From: Methyloprofundus sp.
GTDB taxonomy: Bacteria; Pseudomonadota; Gammaproteobacteria; Methylococcales; Methylomonadaceae
Length of the DNA stretch: 33,492 bases
Direction of reading: 5' to 3'
Assembly (NCBI GenBank): GCA_028599115.1
Contig: JAQRMR010000038.1
Coordinates: 10,370-43,861 of the forward strand
In this document: one piece after another, positions 1-8,503 of the stretch
Numbering within the stretch: position 1 is the stretch's first letter
How the letters are laid out: each line of letters starts with the position of its first letter
Notes under the pieces: generated by a model
The model's database searches: none
What the model was told of the DNA's origin: nothing
Seen by the model: the letters and a program-made list of their open reading frames with translations, nothing else
Made by a program: the position numbers and the translations under genes

Positions 1-100
1 TTCGTGCCTCAGCACATCCTACCGTTTTTGCCTTAAATTAAGGCTGTGTCACCGTTAAGTATGGAAAAATAGGCCAGCTTGAAAGGGATAATTCATATAT

Positions 101-125
101 TATGTAGGCACGGAATACGGGCTAC
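101..125. repeat. Fragment of a dispersed REP-like repeat
   Basis: Positions 111-125 read CGGAATACGGGCTAC. This resembles the end of the common bacterial intergenic repeat GTAGCCCGGATGAAGC...GTAATCCGGGCTAC. A related copy is seen at 27216-27248. The first 24 bases of the window, read on the minus strand (GTAGGATGTGCTGAGGCACG), also look like a widespread dispersed repeat. Resemblance is from memory of such repeats, so confidence is low. No gene is seen in 1-326. Confidence 0.3.
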
Positions 126-184
126 AGCTGGTATTAAAATTTCAAGCCGATGTTAAACAAAGCTGCTTAATACCGCACCCATTC

Positions 185-307
185 GTAACTTCTCATTATC
201 CACAGGACCGAACTCATGAATAAATGGAACGCAGGTCTTTAGCCTGCATTGATTCAGCGGCAGGCTAAAGACCTGCGTTCCAGTACCCGTTGATAATGAG
301 AAGTTAC
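185..307. mobile_element. MITE-like element with 16-bp TIRs and 8-bp target duplication
   Basis: The 123-bp element begins GTAACTTCTCATTATC (185-200) and ends with the exact reverse complement GATAATGAGAAGTTAC (292-307). The 8-bp direct repeat ACCCATTC lies immediately outside both ends (177-184 and 308-315). Perfect inverted ends flanked by a short direct duplication are the mark of a transposed element. It encodes no transposase, so it would be a non-autonomous element mobilised in trans. The GTAA termini and 8-bp duplication would suit an IS66-like transposase, but that assignment is inference. The centre is almost filled by a long palindrome (225-282). Confidence 0.75.
225..282. repeat. 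Long perfect palindrome inside the MITE-like element
   Basis: Bases 225-247 and 260-282 are perfect 23-bp reverse complements separated by a 12-base spacer (248-259). As RNA or single-stranded DNA this forms a very stable hairpin. Its arm begins GGAACGCAGG and contains GCCTGCA, matching the hairpin at 27365-27388. The core is therefore a repeat family that also exists outside this element. On either strand it could act as a strong transcription-blocking or protein-binding hairpin. Confidence 0.85.
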
Positions 308-396
308 ACCCATTCTACGCAAACCATTGAAAAAACATATCGACACCGAAGAAAGTATCAGCTCATGCAAATTGAGCAATAGCTCTGGAGAAATTT

Positions 397-840
397 ATGT
401 TGGAAAACCCTTCATTAATAACACGCATTGCAATTGGCAAACTTATGGGCTTTTTATTTGGCCTGATGGGTTTTATTTTTCTACCTTATTTTTTACCCGA
501 TGCCAGCAGCTTTTTACGCTGGGGTATTTTATTTTGGTACACCACTGTCGGCGCTATTATTGGTGTTTTTGGCGTATTAACCTATCACCCTGTGCTAAAG
601 ATTCCTTTCCCTTGGTGGGTTCGCGCTCCTGTTTTAGGCGCTTGGATGAATTTTGTTTTGGTCTTTTTTGCTTATGATGTTATGCAATTAATGCTTGCTT
701 CTCTTTTTGGTGCAAATAGCATGCTTAGCTCACCTTTCTGGTTTGCAGCAGAAGGCGCTATCATTGGCTTAATTATCGACTTCTTTGCTACACGCTTTGG
801 TGGAGAGGGTAAAACAGTGATTAATGATCAATACCAGTAA
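397..840 (+). CDS. Small polytopic membrane protein, unknown function
   Basis: A 147-residue hydrophobic protein with about four membrane segments: roughly residues 12-33, 40-63, 72-97 and 112-130. The ATG follows a plausible ribosome site (CTGGAG, 6 bases upstream). The overlapping frame starting at 327 gives a protein without coherent membrane pattern and was discarded. I do not recognise a named family. The C-terminal tail (FGGEGKTVINDQYQ) is polar and probably outside the bilayer. It is transcribed alone: upstream lies the MITE-like element, and the downstream gene converges with only 13 bases between stop codons. The function cannot be deduced from context. Confidence 0.75.
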   Translation: MLENPSLITRIAIGKLMGFLFGLMGFIFLPYFLPDASSFLRWGILFWYTTVGAIIGVFGVLTYHPVLKIPFPWWVRAPVLGAWMNFVLVFFAYDVMQLMLASLFGANSMLSSPFWFAAEGAIIGLIIDFFATRFGGEGKTVINDQYQ

Positions 841-853
841 CAAACTTAGCTGC

Positions 854-3304
854 TTATTTTTGTTTTAGCACTAAAGCTTCAAATTCAGCAGCTGGCACTG
901 GTTTTGAAAATAAATAACCTTGCCCATAATCACAACCCGCAGCAATCAACAGCTGTCTTTGTTCTTCAGTTTCAATTCCTTCTGCGATTACTTGCATTTT
1001 TAATTTATGCGCCATCACAATAATCGCTTCAGACAAAGCTAAATCATCGGCTTTAGGCGTTAAATTTCTAGTAAATGACTGATCAATTTTTAAATAATCA
1101 ATATTAAATTTCTTAAGGTAAGACAAAGATGAGTAACCCGTACCAAAATCATCCATTGATACTTGAATATTAGCGTCATGAAACTGGGTAAATTGCTTAA
1201 TAATTGTAGAGTGATTTTTCATTAACAAGCCTTCCGTAATTTCAATAACGATACTCTTTCCTGTTAACCCTTGTTCTTCTATATAAGTAATCCAACCTGA
1301 ATGATCTATTGCCGCTTGAAACTGTACAGGAGATTTATTAACACTAATTTGAATGTCTACCTCATATTTATCTTGCAGACTTTTGTACTGCTGAACCGCT
1401 TGTTTAAAGACCCAATCACCTATTTCTATAATAAGACCTGACTCTTCGGCTAAAGGAATAAAATCAGCAGGACTAATCATGCCATCTTTAGGGTGTTTCC
1501 AACGTAGTAAAGCCTCAGCCTTGAGTATCTTACCTGTGCTTATATCAACAATCGGTTGATAATAAACCTCAAACTGGCTTTCAGCTAACGCACTACGCAG
1601 GTCATTCAACAAATGCAATCGGCGTAAAGCAAATTTTTGCATTGATTTAGTAAAAAAGTTAAATCGATTACGCCCTAACTCTTTTGCTGCCTGCATGGCT
1701 TGCCCAGAATTTTTTAACAACTCATCTTGCCCAGTTGCATCATCTGGGTATATTGAGATTCCTGTACTAACTGAAATAAAAACTTTTTCTTCACTCAAGA
1801 AAAAAGGCTTACTGACAGTCTCGGTAATATCTTGCGCAATACGGTCAACACTTTGAAGGTCAGCTAATTCAGGCAATATGATGCCAAATTCATCACCATT
1901 CAACCGAGCAACAATACCTTGTTTTTGAACGCAAGCTAAAATACGCTTTGCAGCTTCACACAATAAAAGGTCACCAAAAGTATGCCCTAACGCATCATTA
2001 ATTTCTTTAAATTTATCCAGCCCTAAAGATAATAACGCTAATTTTTGCTGTGTTTCTTGCGCTTTATTAATATCAAGCTGTAGTTGCTTGTTCAGCATTT
2101 GTCGGTTTGGCAATTTAGTTAACGGATCATAATTAGCTTGCGCCCAAACCAGCTTTTCCGTTTTTTTGCTTTCCGTTATATCTGAAAACAATGCAATATA
2201 GCGATACACTTCACCTTTTTCATTACGGATAGTATCTAAAGTTAGCCTCTCAGCGTATTCTTCACCATTTTTTCGCTTATTCCAAACCTCACCATGCCAA
2301 TGCCCCGTCTCATTAATATCCTTCCACATCGCTTTATAAAATTGCTTTCCATTTTTACCTGAGCTCAGTATTTTGGGATTCTTACCGTAAACCTCTTTTT
2401 CTGTATATCCCGTTATCTCTGTAAATGCGGGGTTTATACCTATAATACTTGCCGATTCATCACAAATAAGCATCGCTTCTTTACTTTTTTGGAAAACGAT
2501 AGAAGCGAGTTGTCGCTCATCATCCACTGTCATTAATTTCTTTTTCTGAATTAAACTCCTAACGCGGACTGAAAGCTCTTCTTCTAATACGGGTTTAACA
2601 ATATATTCTGTTACGCCTAAGTGAAATAATTCGATACGTCTGGTTTTATCATCAAATGCAGTCACGGCTAAAATGGGAACATTCCCTTTCTCGCCTATTT
2701 GTCGACGTATTTGATTAACAAAAACAAGCCCACTCATTGTGCCTTCAAGTACCACATCAGTCACAACAACATCATAATCATATTTTAAAAAATACTCCCA
2801 CGCCTCTTCCGCTGATGCAAAAGAGTCCACAACAACCCCTTTTTCTTCTAACATTGCTTGCGTGACTTCTCGCTGAGATCTCGAATCTTCGACATATAAA
2901 ACACGCCCTTGAATATTAGCGTTCACAAAAGGAAAGCGCTTAATAAAGGCTAGCAGTTGTTCTAATTCTGTTTTTTGGAAAATATCGGTAACGCCAGCGG
3001 GTAACGCTTGTTTTAATAAGTTTTCATTAACAATAGAGGTTAATAGCACAAAGGGCTTGTAGGCTTGCTTAGTCAGCCTGCGTACTTTACAACAAAGCTC
3101 GGTTCCCTCCATATCCCGAAGATAAAATGCTGAGCAAATAAAATCGACATATTCTTTTCCTATATATTCGAGAGCATCTTGCCCTGTATCACATAAAACA
3201 ATATCGAATTCAGTCTCTAAAAATGTCTCTATAAAGATACATTGAAAGACTTTATTATCTTCTACAACCAATATTTTCCGTCGCTCGGTATCGCAAGAAT
3301 TCAT
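854..3304 (-). CDS. REC-REC-PAS-GGDEF-EAL c-di-GMP signalling protein
   Basis: 816 residues. Order: receiver 1 (~10-125), receiver 2 (~133-252), PAS (~265-383), GGDEF (~385-550), EAL (~560-812). Receiver 1 lacks the phospho-acceptor: Ala59 occupies the Asp position (CSAFYLRDMEGTEL). Receiver 2 is intact with Asp183 and Lys237. The GGDEF domain looks catalytically weak: the motif is NGDEF (469-473), the first metal Asp is replaced by Gly428 (LGLDKFK), and no RxxD inhibitory site precedes it. The EAL domain is intact (E597-A-L, DDFGTGYSSL at 718-727, K739). The likely output is c-di-GMP hydrolysis, tuned by phosphorylation of receiver 2, a PAS ligand and perhaps GTP on the GGDEF domain. It is cytoplasmic, with no membrane segment. 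It is transcribed alone, and no Shine-Dalgarno is obvious before the ATG. Confidence 0.93.
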   Translation of the reverse strand: MNSCDTERRKILVVEDNKVFQCIFIETFLETEFDIVLCDTGQDALEYIGKEYVDFICSAFYLRDMEGTELCCKVRRLTKQAYKPFVLLTSIVNENLLKQALPAGVTDIFQKTELEQLLAFIKRFPFVNANIQGRVLYVEDSRSQREVTQAMLEEKGVVVDSFASAEEAWEYFLKYDYDVVVTDVVLEGTMSGLVFVNQIRRQIGEKGNVPILAVTAFDDKTRRIELFHLGVTEYIVKPVLEEELSVRVRSLIQKKKLMTVDDERQLASIVFQKSKEAMLICDESASIIGINPAFTEITGYTEKEVYGKNPKILSSGKNGKQFYKAMWKDINETGHWHGEVWNKRKNGEEYAERLTLDTIRNEKGEVYRYIALFSDITESKKTEKLVWAQANYDPLTKLPNRQMLNKQLQLDINKAQETQQKLALLSLGLDKFKEINDALGHTFGDLLLCEAAKRILACVQKQGIVARLNGDEFGIILPELADLQSVDRIAQDITETVSKPFFLSEEKVFISVSTGISIYPDDATGQDELLKNSGQAMQAAKELGRNRFNFFTKSMQKFALRRLHLLNDLRSALAESQFEVYYQPIVDISTGKILKAEALLRWKHPKDGMISPADFIPLAEESGLIIEIGDWVFKQAVQQYKSLQDKYEVDIQISVNKSPVQFQAAIDHSGWITYIEEQGLTGKSIVIEITEGLLMKNHSTIIKQFTQFHDANIQVSMDDFGTGYSSLSYLKKFNIDYLKIDQSFTRNLTPKADDLALSEAIIVMAHKLKMQVIAEGIETEEQRQLLIAAGCDYGQGYLFSKPVPAAEFEALVLKQK

Positions 3305-3442
3305 AGTTTTTATTTACTGAATCATAGAAGGAAGTAATGAAAGTGATCTAAAAATAACATGATTCCCCATACTAATTCAACAATAAACTTTTAATAAAAA
3401 AGGTTTTATACGTTGCTGCTCTAAGAGCACTCAAAATTAATG

Positions 3443-4012
3443 CTACTTATCAAATATTTGTGTTGCTAATCGCGCCGCTAAAAGTTTAATCAGCTGACTT
3501 TGCGTTCTGATTTTAGAGGCAAAATCTTCACCTTTTATTGCCAGCGTGATCGCTTCAATATGACTAGCAATAACTTGATTATTTTGGCTGTTTAATAAAA
3601 CCCAGTGCACCATTAAATCTGCTTTTTTCTCTTGATTCATTTCAAAATGCAGTACATTTAAGCTCAGTTGATAGTCAAATTTTTCTTGCCTAAACTGTTT
3701 ATAGCTAGATATGTTAACGCCTTGCTGTTGCATACTTTGTTTAAAAACACGCAGAAAAGAAGACTTTAAAGGTTCTGCCCAACGCTTAAACTCTTGTATT
3801 TCTAGTTGACCTTTATCGGTACGAATCACTATCTGAGGGCGATCAAGATACTCCGGAAAAATAAGCGGTTTTAAGAAAACCTTCGGGGAGCTTTCACTCT
3901 CAGTTTTTAGCTCATTGATGGGGTCAGCATAAAGTATGTAGTTATCTACTTTAGGACTACTAGTACAAGCGCTTAAACAATAAATCATTGTATATAAAAT
4001 AATTCTTTTCAT
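3443..4012 (-). CDS. ABC-type transport auxiliary lipoprotein (PqiC/DUF330-like)
   Basis: A 189-residue protein with a short N-terminal hydrophobic segment ending in the lipobox LSAC (Cys at residue 16), predicting a lipid-anchored periplasmic protein. The body has the pattern of the ABC_trans_aux family (PF03886; PqiC/YmbA), with an N-terminal YILYADP strand and a mixed alpha/beta fold. These lipoproteins accompany MCE-type lipid transporters and bridge the MCE ring to the outer membrane. It is the last gene of the four-gene operon, starting 4 bases after the MCE gene ends, which supports this role. Family assignment rests on context and overall pattern as much as on sequence. Confidence 0.8.
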   Translation of the reverse strand: MKRIILYTMIYCLSACTSSPKVDNYILYADPINELKTESESSPKVFLKPLIFPEYLDRPQIVIRTDKGQLEIQEFKRWAEPLKSSFLRVFKQSMQQQGVNISSYKQFRQEKFDYQLSLNVLHFEMNQEKKADLMVHWVLLNSQNNQVIASHIEAITLAIKGEDFASKIRTQSQLIKLLAARLATQIFDK

Positions 4013-4016
4013 CGCC

Positions 4017-4916
4017 TTACCTTTTTCCCCTGACTAATGATTCTGGATGCTGTTCTAAATAATCTGCCAATAAACGTATAGATTTTGCTGAGCGACGAAT
4101 TTCTTCTAAGGTTGTATTTAAGTTTTCTGGTAATTCATCCAATAAAGGCTCAGCGGCTCCATCGAGTTTTTTCATTACTCGGTGACTGTAATGCAAGGTA
4201 CCTTGCAGCTCTGTAGTGATTTTTTCGGATTTATTATCCACTTTACGCAAAATGTTTTCTGCCGACTGCAAAGCATTTGCTAAAGAGCCCATTGACTGCT
4301 GCATTTCTTTTGAGCTAATTAATTGATTAATTTGTTGTAAGGTTAAAATAACTTCCGTCGATAAAGTTTCAAAAGGAATATTTTGAATCCCTCTAATCGC
4401 TTCGGTGACATTTTTTTGCACTTCTTGGCTACTCGATGTCACTCCTGCTAACTCAATAAAATCAGTATTTAAGTGAGTTAATTTAATCGGCGATTCTGGA
4501 CGCAATAAAGCTTCCACATAAAGCTGACCTGTGACTAAGCTGGTATATTGCAACTGCATTCGCAGGCCATCCGCCATTAATTTTGTCATCAGCGCTTGTT
4601 GACTATCAAGTTCTCCAATTGCCATAAATTGTGCGCATTTTTCATGTTCTATTTCAATAAAAACAGGCGTTAAAATACGCTGACTATTCGGGTCTAATTG
4701 CACTTGTATATCAATCACTTTACCAATCGGAACCCCTTGCATTTTCACTAAAGCACCGACCGATAAACCATTAACCGATTCATTAAAATAAATGACGAAT
4801 TGAGATTTTTTCGCTAGCCATTGACCACTGCTGAATGCTGTTAAGCCTAAAATCGTCAATAACAAAGCACCAATGACAAAAGCACCAATGACACTAGGGT
4901 TTGCTTGTTTACTCAT
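4017..4916 (-). CDS. mlaD: MCE/MlaD-family substrate-binding protein of lipid ABC transporter
   Basis: 299 residues: an N-terminal membrane anchor (~9-30), one MCE domain (~38-115, with FNESVNGLSVGALVKMQGVPIGKV), then a long helical region to the C terminus. MlaD-family proteins form hexameric rings on the permease/ATPase core and guide lipids across the periplasm. This protein is longer than E. coli MlaD (about 180 residues). The extra C-terminal helices could form a tube or tether. It overlaps the ATPase gene by 4 bases (ATGA) and is followed directly by the auxiliary lipoprotein gene. No MlaC-like periplasmic shuttle is encoded nearby. The system is therefore MlaEFD-like with a lipoprotein partner rather than a full mlaFEDCB set. 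The symbol reflects family, not proven orthology. Confidence 0.88.
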   Translation of the reverse strand: MSKQANPSVIGAFVIGALLLTILGLTAFSSGQWLAKKSQFVIYFNESVNGLSVGALVKMQGVPIGKVIDIQVQLDPNSQRILTPVFIEIEHEKCAQFMAIGELDSQQALMTKLMADGLRMQLQYTSLVTGQLYVEALLRPESPIKLTHLNTDFIELAGVTSSSQEVQKNVTEAIRGIQNIPFETLSTEVILTLQQINQLISSKEMQQSMGSLANALQSAENILRKVDNKSEKITTELQGTLHYSHRVMKKLDGAAEPLLDELPENLNTTLEEIRRSAKSIRLLADYLEQHPESLVRGKR

Positions 4917-5686
4917 GCGCTCATCATTCCATTTTTAGGGCTTTCACCACGATTTAAAAATTGCTGCAATATAGGGTTATTGCATTCTTTTAACAGGTCG
5001 TTGGGTGCGCCCTGTGCTATCAAAGTTTTACTACTCGAATCTAAAAAGATTGCATCCGTTCCTATAGCAAAAAGACTAGGCAAGTCATGTGTTACGACAA
5101 CAATTGTCGTCCCTAAACTAGCTTGTATGCTTAAAATTAAATCATCTAATAATTTAGCACTGACAGGGTCTAATCCTGCTGAAGGCTCATCAAAAAACAA
5201 AATATCGGGATCCAATGCTAAAGCCCTCGCCAGCCCTGCCCTTTTTTGCATACCGCCACTAATTTCCGAAGGGTAATACTCTTCAAACCCGACTAAGCCA
5301 ACTAAGGCTAATTTTAAATAAGCTAACCCTTTAATTTCATCATGGCTTAAATCAGTATATTCCTGCAGGGGAAGAGCGATATTTTCAGCTAAGGTCAGTG
5401 AACTCCATAGTGCGCCACTTTGGTACATAACGCCATTACGGCGCATAATTTTATGCCGGTCACGCTCATTCATTTGCCATAAATTAGTTTGTTGATACCA
5501 AACTTCACCGGCCATCGGGCTTTTTAAACCTAATAAATGACGTAATAAAGTACTTTTACCGCACCCATTTCCACCCATCACAATAAAAATATCACCCTGA
5601 TGAATTTTAAAGTTCAAATTCTGCTGAATAATAAAATCATCATAAGCCATGGTGAGGTTTTTCACTTCTATTTGTACTGGTTTCAT
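4913..5686 (-). CDS. mlaF: ABC transporter ATPase, MlaF-like
   Basis: 257 residues with all ABC ATPase motifs: Walker A GGNGCGKST (38-46), signature ISGGMQKR (142-149), Walker B DILFFDEP (161-168) and H-loop His200 (VVVTHD). It powers lipid movement by the neighbouring permease and MCE protein at the cytoplasmic face. It lies between the permease gene (3 bases upstream) and the MCE gene (4-base overlap), so the three are translationally coupled. The sequence after the signature (AGLARALALDPDILFFDEPSAGLDP) is typical of the MlaF/Ttg2A branch. Nothing is truncated. Confidence 0.93.
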   Translation of the reverse strand: MKPVQIEVKNLTMAYDDFIIQQNLNFKIHQGDIFIVMGGNGCGKSTLLRHLLGLKSPMAGEVWYQQTNLWQMNERDRHKIMRRNGVMYQSGALWSSLTLAENIALPLQEYTDLSHDEIKGLAYLKLALVGLVGFEEYYPSEISGGMQKRAGLARALALDPDILFFDEPSAGLDPVSAKLLDDLILSIQASLGTTIVVVTHDLPSLFAIGTDAIFLDSSSKTLIAQGAPNDLLKECNNPILQQFLNRGESPKNGMMSA

Positions 5687-5689
5687 GGG

Positions 5690-6808
5690 CTACAAACCTA
5701 TTATTTGATAGATAACCGTAAGCGAGGCATCAGCAATAACAATGCTAACAATCCCAGCAACAACAGCAGATGTTGCTGCATCACCCACAGAAGATGAGCT
5801 ACGCCCGCTTTGCATCCCACTCATACAGCCTGAAATAGCTACCAACACACCAAAAACACTACTTTTAATCAGACCTGTAGCAAAATCACCTAACTGTAAA
5901 GCAGACTTGGTTTGCACCACATATTCCATTAAAGAAATATCTAATAAAGTCACACTAACTAACAAACCACCTAAGATACCCAAAAAATCGGCATAAATAC
6001 ACAGTAACGGCAGCATAATAACCAGTGCAATTAAACGTGGCAGTACCAAAAAATCTATCGGTGAAATACCCAGAGTTTTTAAGGCATCGATTTCTTCATT
6101 CACTTGCATAGAACCTAATTGTGATGCATAAGCCGCACCGGTTCTGCCAGCCATAATAATCGCGGTCATCATCGCACCCATTTCGCGCACCATTCCCAGC
6201 CCGACAAGGTTAGCGACATAAATTTGCGCACCAAATATTTTTAACTGCATCGCGCCCACAAAAGCGAGAATTAAGCCGACTAAAACACTAATTAAAGTCA
6301 CAATACCTAATGCATTAGGACCACAATCTTGAATCATTAACCATAAATCTTGTTTGCGAAAACTTGCTTTGCCACGCACTAGCCTAGATAAACTAAAACA
6401 AACTTCACCGACAAAATTCAACACCAAAGCACTTTGTTGCAGCATGTGCTGTGTTTTTTCCCCTATCCCTGCCATAAAGCTTTTCGCTGGCAGTTGTTTA
6501 TTACCACTTTCGCGCACCGGAAAAGCAGACACTTGTTTTAACAGGCCTTGAGCAGAACTTGGTAGACCACTTAAATTAAAGTTAATATCATTTTCTTGGC
6601 AATACGTTTGTAATTCATAAACGAACAAGACAAACCGGCTATCCCAGCTTTCTAAAGAACTTGTCTGTATCTGCAGCTCTCCAGATAACGAGCTAGCTAA
6701 AGAACTCTTTATATCAACAAAGCGAGGCGTTACATTACCCATAACCCAATCACCAGCGACAATAATACTGTTGTTATTTGCTAAAAATTCTACCGTACAA
6801 GATTTCAA
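5690..6808 (-). CDS. mlaE: STAS-MlaE fusion: permease of lipid ABC transporter
   Basis: 372 residues. Residues ~1-95 look like a STAS (MlaB-type) domain with the SLESWDSRFVLFVYEL stretch. Residues ~120-372 are an MlaE/DUF140 permease, recognisable by LVGLGMVREMGAMMTAIIMAGRTG and the EEIDALKTLGISPIDFLVLPR block. In E. coli MlaB and MlaE are separate; here they are one chain. The start is TTG (6808-6806), preceded by a strong purine-rich site (GAGGAGGAGGG). The next in-frame Met (residue 23) would cut into the STAS domain. It is first in a four-gene operon with the ATPase, MCE protein and lipoprotein, and is divergent from pepA. The system probably transports phospholipid between membranes; direction cannot be read from sequence. 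Confidence 0.9.
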   Translation of the reverse strand: MKSCTVEFLANNNSIIVAGDWVMGNVTPRFVDIKSSLASSLSGELQIQTSSLESWDSRFVLFVYELQTYCQENDINFNLSGLPSSAQGLLKQVSAFPVRESGNKQLPAKSFMAGIGEKTQHMLQQSALVLNFVGEVCFSLSRLVRGKASFRKQDLWLMIQDCGPNALGIVTLISVLVGLILAFVGAMQLKIFGAQIYVANLVGLGMVREMGAMMTAIIMAGRTGAAYASQLGSMQVNEEIDALKTLGISPIDFLVLPRLIALVIMLPLLCIYADFLGILGGLLVSVTLLDISLMEYVVQTKSALQLGDFATGLIKSSVFGVLVAISGCMSGMQSGRSSSSVGDAATSAVVAGIVSIVIADASLTVIYQIIGL

Positions 6809-6840
6809 ACCCTCCTCCTCTTCCGTACTCTTTTTTCCAT
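6805..6840 (-). other. Possible 11-codon leader ORF (MEKRVRKRRRV) overlapping the mlaE-like start
   Basis: An ATG at 6840-6838 opens 11 codons ending in TGA at 6807-6805, which overlaps the TTG start of the permease gene (TTGA). The arginine codons AGG-AGG-AGG double as the Shine-Dalgarno of the permease gene. Rare-codon stalling or translational coupling is conceivable. However, any AGGAGGAGG ribosome site read in this frame would encode Arg repeats, so it may be accidental. Confidence 0.25.
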
Positions 6841-6975
6841 AGCTCTACTATTGGCTGCAGTCATTTTAACAAGATACGACTAAGCTATTATTTTTCTAAA
6901 AATTGAATAAAGCAAAAAGTATTTGCTTTTCTCTGTAAATATTTAAGTGACCTAATAAACAAACCAAATATACGC

Positions 6976-6981
6976 TATAAT
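6976..6981 (+). promoter_or_regulatory. Candidate -10 box for the pepA operon
   Basis: A perfect TATAAT lies 34 bases upstream of the pepA ATG. No good -35 hexamer sits at 16-18 bases upstream and there is no extended TGn, so only the -10 is claimed. The 207-base divergent gap (6809-7015) must also hold the promoter for the minus-strand lipid transport operon. Confidence 0.4.
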
Positions 6982-7015
6982 TAATGCCATTTTATTTTTA
7001 CATTTAACGAGCGTA

Positions 7016-8503
7016 ATGGATTATTTATTAGCTAACACCCCACTAGATTCACTTGCCACTGAGTGCCTTATTGTTGCCATTCACAACAACAAACAATTAA
7101 GTGCTTCCGCTAGTACGCTAGATTCATTAACTGATGGCCTTATTACTAAACTCATTGAACGTGGCGATATCAAAGGTGAAGTAGCGGATACTTTGCTCAT
7201 TAATTACCTGCCTAAAACCAATATACAGCGTGTATTATTAGTTGGCTTAGGCGATGCGGATCAATTAAATGCTAAAGATTTCCGTAAAGCAATCGATGCC
7301 GCAGCAAAAACACTGAACTCAACTTCAGTGAGCAATGCAGTTTGTTGCTTAACAGAAAGTAGCGTTACAAACCAAGATCGTCTATGGAATGCACGTCAAA
7401 TCGTGGAAGCTTTTAGTGCAAGTCTTTATCAATTTGATGCTTGCAAAAGTAAACCTGCCGATAAAATCACTTTAACTCAGCTAAGTCTCTGCCAAATCGA
7501 TACTAGTGATGATGTACAAACCGGAATTACCCAAGGAACGGCTATTGCACAAGGTGTAAAATTAGCAAAACATGTTTCTGATTTACCGGGTAATTTTTGT
7601 ACCCCAACTTATCTTGCCGAGCAAGCGGTTGATATGGCAAAACAGCACAAATCATTATCAGCCACTATTTTAGAAGAAGCTGATATGCAAAAACTCGGCA
7701 TGGGGTCTTTACTCTCTGTCAGTCGCGGTAGCCGTCAACCTGCGAAGTTGATTACCTTGGAGTATAACGGCGCAGATAAAGAGGCAAAACCTATTGTTTT
7801 TGTCGGTAAAGGGCTTACCTTTGATGCCGGTGGTATTTCACTTAAGCCGGGCGCAGGCATGGATGAAATGAAATATGATATGTGCGGTAGTGCTGCTGTT
7901 TTAGGTACATTACAAGCTGCGGCAGAGTTAAATCTACCTTTAAATATTGTCGGTATTATTCCTTCTTCAGAAAATATGCCGGATGGTGATGCTAATAAAC
8001 CGGGCGATATTGTTACTAGCATGGCTGGCCTTACCATTGAAATTTTAAACACCGACGCAGAGGGGCGTTTAATTTTATGTGATGCCCTCACCTACGCTAA
8101 AAAATTCACCCCTGATGTCGTGATTGATTTAGCAACCTTAACTGGTGCATGCATGGTTGCTTTAGGTCAAATCAATACCGGCTTAATGAGTAACGATGAT
8201 AACTTATCTGCTGCATTAAATAGCGCCAGTGACACTGCTTTAGATAAAGTCTGGCGTTTACCTTTAGATGATGAATACCAAGAGCAATTAAAATCTAACT
8301 TTGCAGATATTGCTAATATTGGTGGTCGTTTTGGTGGCGCAATTACCGCCGGTTGTTTCTTATCGCGCTTTACTGAAGATTACCAATGGGCGCATTTAGA
8401 TATTGCCGGAACTGCATGGAAAAGTGGTGACGCTAAAGGTGCAACAGGTCGCCCTGTGCCGCTTTTGGTTCAATACCTATTAAACCGCGCGAATGCTGCC
8501 TAA
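7016..8503 (+). CDS. pepA: Leucyl aminopeptidase (cytosol aminopeptidase, M17)
   Basis: 495 residues, the usual family length. All M17 active-site residues are visible at a constant offset from E. coli PepA: Lys265, Asp270 (GKGLTFDAGG), Lys277, Asp288 (MKYDMCGSAA), and Asp347, Glu349 and Arg351 in the signature NTDAEGRL. It is a two-metal cytoplasmic exopeptidase that removes N-terminal residues from peptides; in E. coli it also binds DNA. It heads the pepA-holC-valS unit and overlaps holC by 11 bases. No clear Shine-Dalgarno precedes the ATG (ACGAGCGTA). It is divergent from the lipid transporter operon. Confidence 0.97.
   Translation: MDYLLANTPLDSLATECLIVAIHNNKQLSASASTLDSLTDGLITKLIERGDIKGEVADTLLINYLPKTNIQRVLLVGLGDADQLNAKDFRKAIDAAAKTLNSTSVSNAVCCLTESSVTNQDRLWNARQIVEAFSASLYQFDACKSKPADKITLTQLSLCQIDTSDDVQTGITQGTAIAQGVKLAKHVSDLPGNFCTPTYLAEQAVDMAKQHKSLSATILEEADMQKLGMGSLLSVSRGSRQPAKLITLEYNGADKEAKPIVFVGKGLTFDAGGISLKPGAGMDEMKYDMCGSAAVLGTLQAAAELNLPLNIVGIIPSSENMPDGDANKPGDIVTSMAGLTIEILNTDAEGRLILCDALTYAKKFTPDVVIDLATLTGACMVALGQINTGLMSNDDNLSAALNSASDTALDKVWRLPLDDEYQEQLKSNFADIANIGGRFGGAITAGCFLSRFTEDYQWAHLDIAGTAWKSGDAKGATGRPVPLLVQYLLNRANAA

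Noticed and set aside
327-677. Open frame of 116 codons overlapping the small membrane protein
   Set aside because: Its protein has no coherent pattern, while the other frame has a ribosome site and a clear membrane-protein profile.
3412-3435. Short palindrome TGCTCTTAGAGCA after the lipoprotein gene as a terminator
   Set aside because: The loop would be very small and no T run follows on the minus strand within a few bases.
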